Shown here one piece after another: positions 44,237 through 51,588 of a stretch of 64,000 nt of DNA. The number at the start of each line of letters is the position of its first letter. Within the stretch, counting starts at the first letter, position 1. Source of the DNA: Methanoculleus horonobensis (GTDB lineage: Archaea > Halobacteriota > Methanomicrobia > Methanomicrobiales > Methanoculleaceae); the NCBI RefSeq assembly GCF_001602375.1, contig NZ_BCNY01000014.1:248001-312000 (forward strand), in the 5' to 3' direction. The translations under genes were made by a program, and so were the position numbers. The notes under the pieces were generated by a model that saw only the letters and a list, made by a program, of their open reading frames with translations, did no database searches and was not told where the DNA came from.

Positions 44237-44500
44237 AAGCCCTTTATCCCTTCTTCTGACATGATCTTGGATCCGACAATTGTCCGTTCCCTGCCCCTAT
44301 CATGACTTACTCGCAGACCCCTCTCTACTCCATATCTGGCTCTCAAGTCGGCCCGGGCGAGCCGGCCTATCTTCCGAAGAGCGGGGCGACGCCTGCCGTC
44401 TGCTTCCCGTGAGCTGACCCTATTTCTCTGGACGGAGAAGAGTTGTTGGCAGTCCCGTGTGAATCGATGTTGGTGCACGCTTCATCATGTGGGCTGCCGT
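44237..44500. other. gene-free part of the accessory region
   Basis: Apart from the upstream end of the minus-strand frame just mentioned, I see no supported gene, repeat or RNA. Base composition is nearer the AT-rich neighbours than the chromosome. Confidence 0.35.
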
Positions 44501-44644
44501 CTATCCTGTCTGTGCGTTGCATTTTGTTCCCTCGTTGTGTGGCGTTATCAATCTGGCTTTACCGTCGGCGATCCACTTCTCCCAGACGAGTTTTGCTATC
44601 GGGTCCGGGATGTGATCGAGTACTTCTTGGGTGATCTCTCTCAT
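44501..44644 (-). CDS. small hypothetical protein, 47 residues
   Basis: MREITQEVLDHIPDPIAKLV starts the frame, which ends with TAG at 44501. AGGAG lies 6 bp before the ATG, which is the best argument that it is translated. The sequence is helical at the start and polar afterwards. No family recognised; it may be a shortened relic. Confidence 0.4.
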   Translation of the reverse strand: MREITQEVLDHIPDPIAKLVWEKWIADGKARLITPHNEGTKCNAQTG

Positions 44645-44841
44645 GGACTACTCCTGTGCGGGTGGATCGGGATGATCGGTGCTGAAAAGGACGGAGTCTG
44701 GTCAGTTGACCCCGGGCGCGTTCCCGCACGCAAAAAGAGGTGAGCGAGAAGTGGTCTTAAGCGAGAACCGTGCTCGGTGAACGTGAGAACATGCCTGATA
44801 GGAGAAAGCCTATGTGTAATTGAATAGTATTTCAAATTAGC
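44645..44841. other. AT-richening interval before the 852-codon gene
   Basis: Nothing coding is supported. The last 30 bp (TGTAATTGAATAGTATTTCA) are a plausible TATA/leader for the next gene. Confidence 0.35.
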
Positions 44842-47400
44842 ATGGTAAATTCCGATAAAAACGATCCAATCGCACAGACTGAAGGGAATATCCAGCGATT
44901 GATTGAAGAATCAAAAAAGGATATTGACGAAGGAGGTGACTTAAAACAACAGGAGGATATAATCAAGAGGAATATTGTGGCTGGGGTTGATGCCACTCTC
45001 TCAAAAATTACCCAGTACGAAGAGCAAATCCACAATGAAGAAGAAAGAGTAAAAACAGATCTCAGTAAGCAACTCCTTCAGTGGAAACGCTTGTGCAAAG
45101 AGCATTTAGGAAGAATTGAAAAAATCTATCAACTATTTCAAAAATCATTTTTAACGCTAGGATGCGCGCTATTTTTATTTGTTGTCGACATTGGTTTGTC
45201 TCTATCAGGTTTCATTCCAGGTCCGTTTGTTCTCGCGATTTATGCTCTTCGAGTAATCTATATCCCCCTCCTCTTCATGTCTGTTGCATACTTCTATGAA
45301 ATCTTTAAATGTAAGTCCGAAATAGACGAGGCAACCACTGCTAGTTGTGAGACCTCAATAGGAGAAATACGCTTTTGCCAAGTTGCCCCCCCAAAATTTA
45401 AAGTTGAGGAGATCCTTGAACCGAGATTATTAGATACTCTAACAAATGGGGTTGGAGCGTTAGTTGTACGTTGCAGTGAAGTAATTCCTTTAGTAAATCA
45501 GTTTTATGAGTTGTTTCGGGATAAGGCCAAATGGGACATCACTACAGGTGAGATTGAAAAGTCCCTGAAATACTTCAACGTAGATGTTGGAAGTGCGTTT
45601 GAAAAAATTCCGTTACTACCTGATGTCACAGCGAATTTAGCAGATAATGAAGTCCTTCGGGAAAGGAAGGTACTTCAAATCGTTGCTGGCCAAATCAAGT
45701 TTGGAAATGTCATTGTCGGCTTCGAAGTGCTGAACCTGCTGTTTCAATATTACAAGGGAAGACAGACAAAATTAGAATGGGATGATATCCAAAATAAGGA
45801 TCGTCAACTCGAGTTAGTTGCAAAAATCCTATACAATTCAAAACATGTGGATCTTGACCGCACAAGAGTGACTCTGTCCGCACTTTTTGAAATTTTAAAA
45901 AGGACACCTGAGTTTGACTTAAATAAAATCTTCACCGGTTGTTTGCTGTATCAACGAATCTGTGAATATTTGGACGATTATCACAAAGAACTATTGAAAA
46001 ATCAGATTAACCTCAGAAATGTGTATAGTGCAAAGGACATTGTTCATAGGATCAATTTCCTTGAAGATTTCAAGTTCAACTTTATCAACATTTTTTCAAG
46101 TGAACTGGAAGAAAACTTGAGCATTGAGCCACCAGAAGCATACGTCAAGGCAATATTAGCAATCCTCCTAAATTCTGATTTGAGTTTCAAGGAAACGGTA
46201 TGCCATAATGCATCTGATGATGAATCCGTTCTAATTCTAATGGTATATCTTGAATTACTGAAGCGTAAGAGGGAAAATCGTGAGGAGTTCAAAATTTCGG
46301 ATTTGTTAATAGAGCATGAGACGTTAGATGAGCTCCGTTCGCAATTGGATAACGAAACCGAAGTAGTAGAGCGATTTCAGACATACAGGGCAGCTTTGTC
46401 AAATGGCAGATGGTTTACTGATGAAATATTCCTCATCAGAGAAACTTTGCAGAATGGAATCGATAAATTGGACAAACATCTTGAAGAAGGAAGGAAATAT
46501 AAAATTGTTCAGAAATTGATAAAGAACCACTTCGAAGATGTCAGTATTAATACCGTTGATAAAGCAATAGATGCGAATCTTTTCTCCGCATATGTGATTT
46601 TAACGCATTCGGCTGGCGGAAGAATTGTAAATATGGTCGAAAAACTGTCTACCGCGAATAAGGACAAGTCTGAAATTGAAGAAACAGAAAGAAAATACGG
46701 AATCCAATTGCGGAAGAATGGAAAGCCAAAATATCACTTTGAACAGTATTCGAAAGGTACTAAGATCGGTATCATCGATAGAAGCACGCCCTTTTCACAG
46801 TTCCAAGAAGATTTTTTCAACGATCTAATAAAAATTCTCGAGTATGAAGGTCGAAAACTAACGAAATCGGATATAATGAAGTTGGGTGTTGCCATTTTGC
46901 GCATTAATCCCTCAAAGTACAGCTTTGGCATGTTACCGGATATGGAAAAGGTTCAGACAAAAGATCTTCAAGTTGCTCGCAAAATATTACGATTGGCAAA
47001 CGAATATGATTATTTGAATTTGCCCGAAAAGGCAACTTTGGCAATCTTTGATGGAAAATTTGACCTGCTGGAGATTGTTAATGCGCAAAGTGTATACGAC
47101 TTGCTCGAACACGACGGGATGGACTTAAGTAACTATGCTAGTTTTTTGAAAAGTGAGCAGCTAAAGAACTCGCTCGTAGAGGAAATTAATGGTCTAGGTC
47201 TCCAGAGTTTCAAGGAGGCAGCCATTAGGATAAAGAAGGGTATCGTTAATAGAGATGAAATGATAGCCCTCTTCAACGATGTAATTGAGGAAGAGTATTT
47301 TAGCCAGACTGGTAAACAGATGAGACCCGCTAACCTCAAAACAATCTCATTTGGGTTGTACGAATCTCTAGCTGCAATCTCGACCCTCTGGGATAGGTAA
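44842..47400 (+). CDS. large AT-rich membrane/coiled-coil protein of unknown family
   Basis: An 852-residue protein with codon and base use very unlike its neighbours (A/T-rich against G/C-rich), so it is probably foreign. Residues 1-95 are charged and likely coiled-coil (IQRLIEESKKDIDEGGDLKQ). Two hydrophobic segments follow at about 103-125 and 128-152. The rest, about 700 residues, is helical and cytoplasmic, with leucine-rich stretches such as YNSKHVDLDRTRVTLSALFE. I find no Walker, nuclease, TIR, helicase or protease motif. It stands alone between two repeat copies beside a tRNA and a broken recombinase. A defence or element-borne role is possible but unproven. Confidence 0.8.
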   Translation: MVNSDKNDPIAQTEGNIQRLIEESKKDIDEGGDLKQQEDIIKRNIVAGVDATLSKITQYEEQIHNEEERVKTDLSKQLLQWKRLCKEHLGRIEKIYQLFQKSFLTLGCALFLFVVDIGLSLSGFIPGPFVLAIYALRVIYIPLLFMSVAYFYEIFKCKSEIDEATTASCETSIGEIRFCQVAPPKFKVEEILEPRLLDTLTNGVGALVVRCSEVIPLVNQFYELFRDKAKWDITTGEIEKSLKYFNVDVGSAFEKIPLLPDVTANLADNEVLRERKVLQIVAGQIKFGNVIVGFEVLNLLFQYYKGRQTKLEWDDIQNKDRQLELVAKILYNSKHVDLDRTRVTLSALFEILKRTPEFDLNKIFTGCLLYQRICEYLDDYHKELLKNQINLRNVYSAKDIVHRINFLEDFKFNFINIFSSELEENLSIEPPEAYVKAILAILLNSDLSFKETVCHNASDDESVLILMVYLELLKRKRENREEFKISDLLIEHETLDELRSQLDNETEVVERFQTYRAALSNGRWFTDEIFLIRETLQNGIDKLDKHLEEGRKYKIVQKLIKNHFEDVSINTVDKAIDANLFSAYVILTHSAGGRIVNMVEKLSTANKDKSEIEETERKYGIQLRKNGKPKYHFEQYSKGTKIGIIDRSTPFSQFQEDFFNDLIKILEYEGRKLTKSDIMKLGVAILRINPSKYSFGMLPDMEKVQTKDLQVARKILRLANEYDYLNLPEKATLAIFDGKFDLLEIVNAQSVYDLLEHDGMDLSNYASFLKSEQLKNSLVEEINGLGLQSFKEAAIRIKKGIVNRDEMIALFNDVIEEEYFSQTGKQMRPANLKTISFGLYESLAAISTLWDR

Positions 47401-47475
47401 GGGTGTCAAGTCTTGAAGGCGGCGTTGGCAGCATTATTGTATACAACCCAAAATTGAACTTCGGAGAGAGGGTTG

Positions 47476-47916
47476 TTATGACAACCCCAAGTCCTTCTTA
47501 ATCTGCAGGAGCAACTGCAGGTAATCTTCACTCCGCTTCGCCTCCTCCGTCGACTCGTCCACTTTCCTTGCCGCCTCCTCGACGAGCGCCATCGAGCACG
47601 TCGCACAGTAGAGAGCGTCATGAGCGTTCAGGGCCTTGCACCGCGGGCACTGCCGGGGTTCGAGCGCGGCATCTGCCTGATCGGGTATATCATTAATGAA
47701 CCCGGCGTTCTCCAGCAGTTTCCGCTCGACATCCGCACCCGACAGATGAATATACACCTCCGGCATTGTGCTATTCTTCTCCCACCCGGCGACGAGCCGG
47801 AGCTCCATCTCAGATAGCCCCTGCTTCCTGCCGTTGCTCTTGGTAAGATCAGTGAGCCTGGCGTGGCGGATGGCGTGCGGGTGAATCGGTCTTGTCATGC
47901 CAACCACCCCTCGCAT
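47476..47916 (-). pseudogene. tyrosine recombinase, C-terminal remnant with zinc ribbon
   Basis: Only the last part of an integrase remains. HPHAIRHARLTDL supplies the conserved HxxR, GWEKNSTMPEVYIHLS supplies the Gly-Trp region and catalytic Tyr, and a zinc-ribbon tail CPRCKALNAHDALYCATC follows. The core-binding domain and the first catalytic Arg are absent; the frame stays open upstream but does not look like the family. It is probably inactive and marks an old integration beside tRNA-Leu. Confidence 0.72.
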
Positions 47917-48068
47917 CTGGAATTTATGATTGTAAATCTCACGAATGCCCTATATCCGCATGCGAATCCGGTCGGCGGCAAAGTGATCCCGCACCCGATG
48001 CCGACGAACCCGACACCACAACGAACTGCACACGCAATTTATTATACTACTTTTATACATGGAGTGCC

Positions 48069-48452
48069 ATGTCTCCAACATTCCGTGATGCAACCATCAA
48101 CACCGTCGAAGCGACTGCCACGGTCAGCGGCAGCACGGGCGGCGGCCGCGACGAGAAGGGCAACGTGTACTTCTTCCCGAACGTCTCGGTGAGCATCGGC
48201 TACTGGTTCGACAACGAAGGAGTTCCGTCTTCGGACTGGGACACGCACTTCAAGGCGCAGCTGTGGATCAACGGCGAACAGATCGGCAAGAAACAGGACC
48301 TCTCCGCCGGCGGCCCGCAGACCTACACGTTCTTCGCGCACAAGTTCCCGGCAGCGGGCACCTACAAGGTGGAGGTTCGCGGGAAGAACTCGAAGTCGGT
48401 CGATGTTACGATCAAGAATCCCCCGGTGCAGGAGAAGAAGGCGGCGCAGTGA
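48069..48452 (+). CDS. small beta-sandwich-like hypothetical protein
   Basis: A 127-residue protein. Alternating strands (NTVEATATVSGSTGGG, NVSVSIGYWFDNEGVP, FKAQLWINGEQIGKKQDLSA, YTFFAHKFPAAGTYKVEV) resemble a CARDB/Ig-like domain. There is no signal peptide or anchor, and a Lys-rich tail ends it. Two TATA-like sequences (TTTATTATAC, CTTTTATAC) lie 10-35 bp upstream, so translation is probably leaderless. No family assigned; orphan gene of the accessory segment. Confidence 0.65.
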   Translation: MSPTFRDATINTVEATATVSGSTGGGRDEKGNVYFFPNVSVSIGYWFDNEGVPSSDWDTHFKAQLWINGEQIGKKQDLSAGGPQTYTFFAHKFPAAGTYKVEVRGKNSKSVDVTIKNPPVQEKKAAQ

Positions 48453-48495
48453 CGGGGGGGAGCGTCTAATTTTTCGCTAATCTATAACCGCCCTG

Positions 48496-48597
48496 TTCTG
48501 GATCTGTTGAGCACCGAGAACCACTTATGGGATTGTACAGCATGTGTACCTATTATACTCGCTACCGTTCCGTTGTGGGACGGTAGTTTGTTCTTTT
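48496..48597 (+). repeat. direct repeat, right copy
   Basis: Matches 44134-44236 in the same orientation. Together the two copies bound 4.36 kb holding the AT-rich gene and the recombinase relic. Confidence 0.65.
48562..48597 (+). terminator. hairpin plus T-rich tract, right copy
   Basis: The 25-base hairpin is identical to 44201-44225 and is followed by TTTGTTCTTTTGTT. It lies 110 bp after the orphan gene at 48069-48452 and can end its transcript. The minus-strand TTVPQRNGS reading also occurs here, but a TGA lies close upstream, so it is not a gene. Confidence 0.45.
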
Positions 48598-48721
48598 GTT
48601 CACTCTAATATCACGAGCTGGTTCAGGTAACCCGGAAAACATCTCCTCATGGAACCGGTCTTTCCCCTCGCTCATGTCGTCGGCTCACCTGTCCCGGGGA
48701 TGGAGCATGCTTCAGTGAAGG

Positions 48722-49198
48722 TCATTCCAGTACCTCCCAGTGACCGCTCCGGGCAGGGCCGATGCGACGGAGCCGGCCTTGCTGTTTCAATTTTTCGATC
48801 TGTTTCTTGATCGCTCGGTCGGTTACACCTACGCTCCGGGCGAGTTCAGCAATGGTCACGGTTGGGTCATGTTGCATGAGTTCAATGATCTTCTGGGAAC
48901 TTTTCTGGGAACCTTTTGGGGAACTTTTCTGGGAACCTTTCTCCGAACTTCTCTCCTCTTTTCGGTGAACCGTGACGGTGAAAAGATCTCCCTCTTGATC
49001 GTCGGTAAAGTCGATCTCAGGCCAGTCTTCGAGTGCCCTCTTGATACCAGAGCCGAGACCGCGGTACGGCAACAGCCCCTTTGCGACGTACGATGCAAGA
49101 ATCGGGTTTCTGATATTGGAGTTGCCGGCCCGAATCTTTTCCACCGTCAGGTTGTTCGGGAGGTGACCGGGGCTGCTGCTCCTACGAAGAACAATAGA
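48722..49198 (-). pseudogene. HATPase/AlbA_2-type regulator, C-terminal remnant
   Basis: The frame holds SSPGHLPNNLTVEKIRAGNS and LPYRGLGSGIKRALEDWPEI, the last part of the HATPase_c_4 region found in proteins once labelled RecG-like regulators, a KSSQK-type linker in tandem (GSQKSSPKGSQKSSQK), and a C-terminal winged helix (VTIAELARSVGVTDRAIKKQ). The N-terminal AlbA_2 domain is missing; an in-frame stop lies at 49199-49201. Probably inactive, though a GTG start at 49144 would give 140 residues. Confidence 0.7.
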
Positions 49199-49248
49199 TT
49201 AAAGCAACCCGCGAGCGTAAGAGGAGATACAGCAGGAGCGTTGCGCAG

Positions 49249-49542
49249 ATGAAAACCCGCACCGAAGTCCTCGAGGTTCTTCGCTCCCTGAAGGGCGAAC
49301 TCAGAGAGCGTTATCACGTCGAGAGCATCGCCCTCTTCGGGTCGTATGCCCGTGAAGAACAGGGGGAGGGCAGCGATATCGACATACTCGTCGAGTTCGG
49401 TTCCGGTGCGGATCTCTTCGATTTTGTCGGGCTGTCACAGTACCTCGAAGAAAAACTCGGGTCCGGCGTGGACGTCGTGCCGAAGGCGGCACTTCGCCCG
49501 GAGATCCAGAGATCGGTTACCCGGGACCTCCTTGTCGCATGA
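49249..49542 (+). CDS. MntA-like minimal nucleotidyltransferase
   Basis: A 97-residue nucleotidyltransferase with ALFGSYAREEQGEGSDIDIL, the GSx10DxD site of MNT-type antitoxins, which AMPylate their HEPN partners. The expected hepT is absent: after the stop only a ~20-codon frame (MRSSRSAGGN) is found. So it is an orphan, or the remains of a toxin-antitoxin pair. Confidence 0.82.
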   Translation: MKTRTEVLEVLRSLKGELRERYHVESIALFGSYAREEQGEGSDIDILVEFGSGADLFDFVGLSQYLEEKLGSGVDVVPKAALRPEIQRSVTRDLLVA

Positions 49543-49644
49543 GATCGAGCAGGAGCGCGGGCGGTAACTTCGGGATGGCGCTGTCTGACACGCGAATGAC
49601 GTGATACCCGTCCCCCGCCGCATTCCAAACCCACGGCACTCCTA

Positions 49645-49662
49645 TTGATAAACATCTATCAA
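49645..49662. promoter_or_regulatory. inverted repeat before the nuclease gene
   Basis: TTGATA and TATCAA with a 6-bp spacer lie 34 bp before the ATG at 49696, overlapping the likely TATA position. It may be an operator, or be chance. Confidence 0.3.
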
Positions 49663-49695
49663 CCTCCCCCTCCATACTCGCTATGGAGAGATTCG

Positions 49696-50733
49696 ATGCC
49701 CGCGATACGGATAAGCGAAGGGAGCGAGCTGGCCCAGCAGCCGGAACCCTTCAAGAATGAATATGAACTGCAGGAGATCCTCGCCGGGCACCCGGTGCTC
49801 CTCGTCGACCGGGACGATTCCGCGCTCGTCACGATCTGCCGGGAGTTGCCGTTTGAGGGCGGGTTTGCCGATATTATTCTCATCGACAACAACGGACTGC
49901 CGGTCATCGTCGAGGTGAAACTGGCCCGGAACGAGGAGTCGCGGCGCGAGGTTGTCGGCCGGTTATGCGACTCTCTTTCAGCAATGCGCAACCTTACGCC
50001 CGATGAGGTGAACGAGCGATCCGCGGGCCTTCTCGAAGAAACACTCCAGTCCATGGCCGATGCCGAGGGAGAAGAGAGCCCCGGAGAACGGCTCGCCCTG
50101 CTGAAGAGCAACTTCGCCTCGTATCTGAGAGCCGGGCAGGTTCGGGGCATCATCGTCCTCGACGCTGCCCCCGACGACCTTATCCGGGAGTTCAGTTACC
50201 TCAACGAACACAGCGATCTCGATCTCCGGCTGCTGGTGGTCGAGCGCTACCGGCTCGGCAGGAACGAGTACTTCTACCATTCGCGATTCCTGGTATCGGG
50301 AGAGGCAGATCCGGAGATAAAGAGGCAGAGATTACGGCTTCGCCTGATCGTCGAGAAGTTCTCGAAGATGAAACCGCCGATATTCTCGACGCACGCGACA
50401 GGGAAGGAGAACGTCCGGGTATACCGCGAAGGGTGGCCGGCAGCGGTGCACTACGAGTTCGGCGACCGGGGGGATTCCATCAGTATCGAGCTGCAAGTCC
50501 GGCACAGGGAGTACCCGAAGGTCGCGGACTTCCTCTCCAGACTCCGCGAGCACCTCGCCACGGCCATCTCGAAGACCCAGCGGGTCGAACTGGTTACCGA
50601 CCCGTCCGGGTGGACGAGGCTTCAGTTCTTCTTCGGGGAAGAGATCGACCCGTACTGGATTGCACAATCGATGGTGCGCCTCTGTAAGACCGAGAAAGAC
50701 ATCTCCACCCTGCTGCAGGAAGGGAACGGATAG
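49696..50733 (+). CDS. predicted PD-(D/E)xK nuclease-like protein (NucS/DUF91-like)
   Basis: A 345-residue protein. The N-terminal half holds GGFADIILIDNNGLPVIVEV followed by K, a spacing that fits the D...ExK core of NucS/DUF91 endonuclease domains. A second part of about 130 residues (from EKFSKMKPPIFSTHATG) has no match I know, and reads SISIELQVRHREYPKVADFL. Met 49696 has GGAGAG five bases upstream. Candidate roles are DNA repair or element defence; neither is proven. Confidence 0.68.
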   Translation: MPAIRISEGSELAQQPEPFKNEYELQEILAGHPVLLVDRDDSALVTICRELPFEGGFADIILIDNNGLPVIVEVKLARNEESRREVVGRLCDSLSAMRNLTPDEVNERSAGLLEETLQSMADAEGEESPGERLALLKSNFASYLRAGQVRGIIVLDAAPDDLIREFSYLNEHSDLDLRLLVVERYRLGRNEYFYHSRFLVSGEADPEIKRQRLRLRLIVEKFSKMKPPIFSTHATGKENVRVYREGWPAAVHYEFGDRGDSISIELQVRHREYPKVADFLSRLREHLATAISKTQRVELVTDPSGWTRLQFFFGEEIDPYWIAQSMVRLCKTEKDISTLLQEGNG

Positions 50734-50897
50734 AGACCGGACGCCATCCGTCGACGCATAAATGTCCTTGAGTGCCTGCTTGACGCCGGGGGAAGCCCCG
50801 GTACGGCACCTGCCCCCCACTCTCCTCCAAAGGTATACGACCCGGCGCATCGAACACCTCATATGGACGCTCCGGTTTCGACGGGCAGGGAGAGGTC

Positions 50898-51365
50898 ATG
50901 AACGGCGGTACGACGATCCTGGCTCTCGTTTTTGCATGCGGACTCCTTACAGGGTTCGGCATATATGCGGTTCTATCCTCCGACCCGGGCAAGACCGCTC
51001 TCTACACCGAGAACGCGCCGGAGCCCATCGGGCCGTACAGCCAGGCCGTGCTGTCGGGGGACTACCTCTACCTCTCGGGGCAGATCGGTCTCGACCCGGC
51101 GACCGGCAACCTCTCCGATACCGTTGCCGGTGAAGCGAGGCAGGCGATGGAGAACCTGCGGGCTGTGCTCCGCGAGGCCGACCTCGACTTCCCGGACGTC
51201 GTGCAGACCCGGATCTACGTAACAGACCTCGCGGACTTCGATACGGTCAACGCCGTCTACGCCGAGTATCTCAACGAGCCCTACCCCGCACGGGCAACGG
51301 TGCAGGTCGCCGGCCTCCCGAAAGGGGCGAGGGTCGAGATCGAGATGGTTGCAAAGGTGCGGTGA
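50898..51365 (+). CDS. RidA (YjgF) family protein with N-terminal hydrophobic segment
   Basis: A 155-residue protein. Residues 5-28 (TTILALVFACGLLTGFGIYA) are a signal or anchor, while the rest is a complete RidA domain: NAPEPIGPYSQAVLSGDYLY, GLDPATGNL, QTRIYVTDLADFDTVNAVYA, and PARATVQVAGLPKGARVEIE. The substrate Arg is in PARATV. RidA normally deaminates reactive imines inside the cell; an exported form is unusual. Confidence 0.85.
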   Translation: MNGGTTILALVFACGLLTGFGIYAVLSSDPGKTALYTENAPEPIGPYSQAVLSGDYLYLSGQIGLDPATGNLSDTVAGEARQAMENLRAVLREADLDFPDVVQTRIYVTDLADFDTVNAVYAEYLNEPYPARATVQVAGLPKGARVEIEMVAKVR

Positions 51366-51588
51366 ACCGGCTCCGGTGCAACCCCGCACCGTCGGCGTTA
51401 CCCGAAAGAGATGATCATGGGGCCGTGGCCGTGCTTACGCGGTGAGAGGTTCTGTTTGCCAATCTCCGATCGTATCGACTGCCATGAGATCAAGGCACTC
51501 TTTTCATTCCAGGTAATGCCCCGATCCGATTCAATACGGCCTTTACAATTAGAAACGATTTTTATATCTCCTCTCTCATGTAGGTATA
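51366..51588. other. spacer with promoter of the sensor kinase gene
   Basis: No gene seen. TTTTTATATCTC at about 51559-51569 is a TATA box whose start site would fall on the GTG at 51589, so the kinase message is probably leaderless. Confidence 0.55.

Noticed and set aside
47892-48068. Upstream extension of the gene at 48069
   Set aside because: The frame is open but overlaps the recombinase relic, has no sensible protein character, and the TATA position supports ATG 48069.
48890-48960. Tandem GGGAACTTTTCTGGGAACC units as a regulatory repeat
   Set aside because: They lie inside the coding frame of the broken regulator and encode its KSSQK-type linker, which is common in that family.
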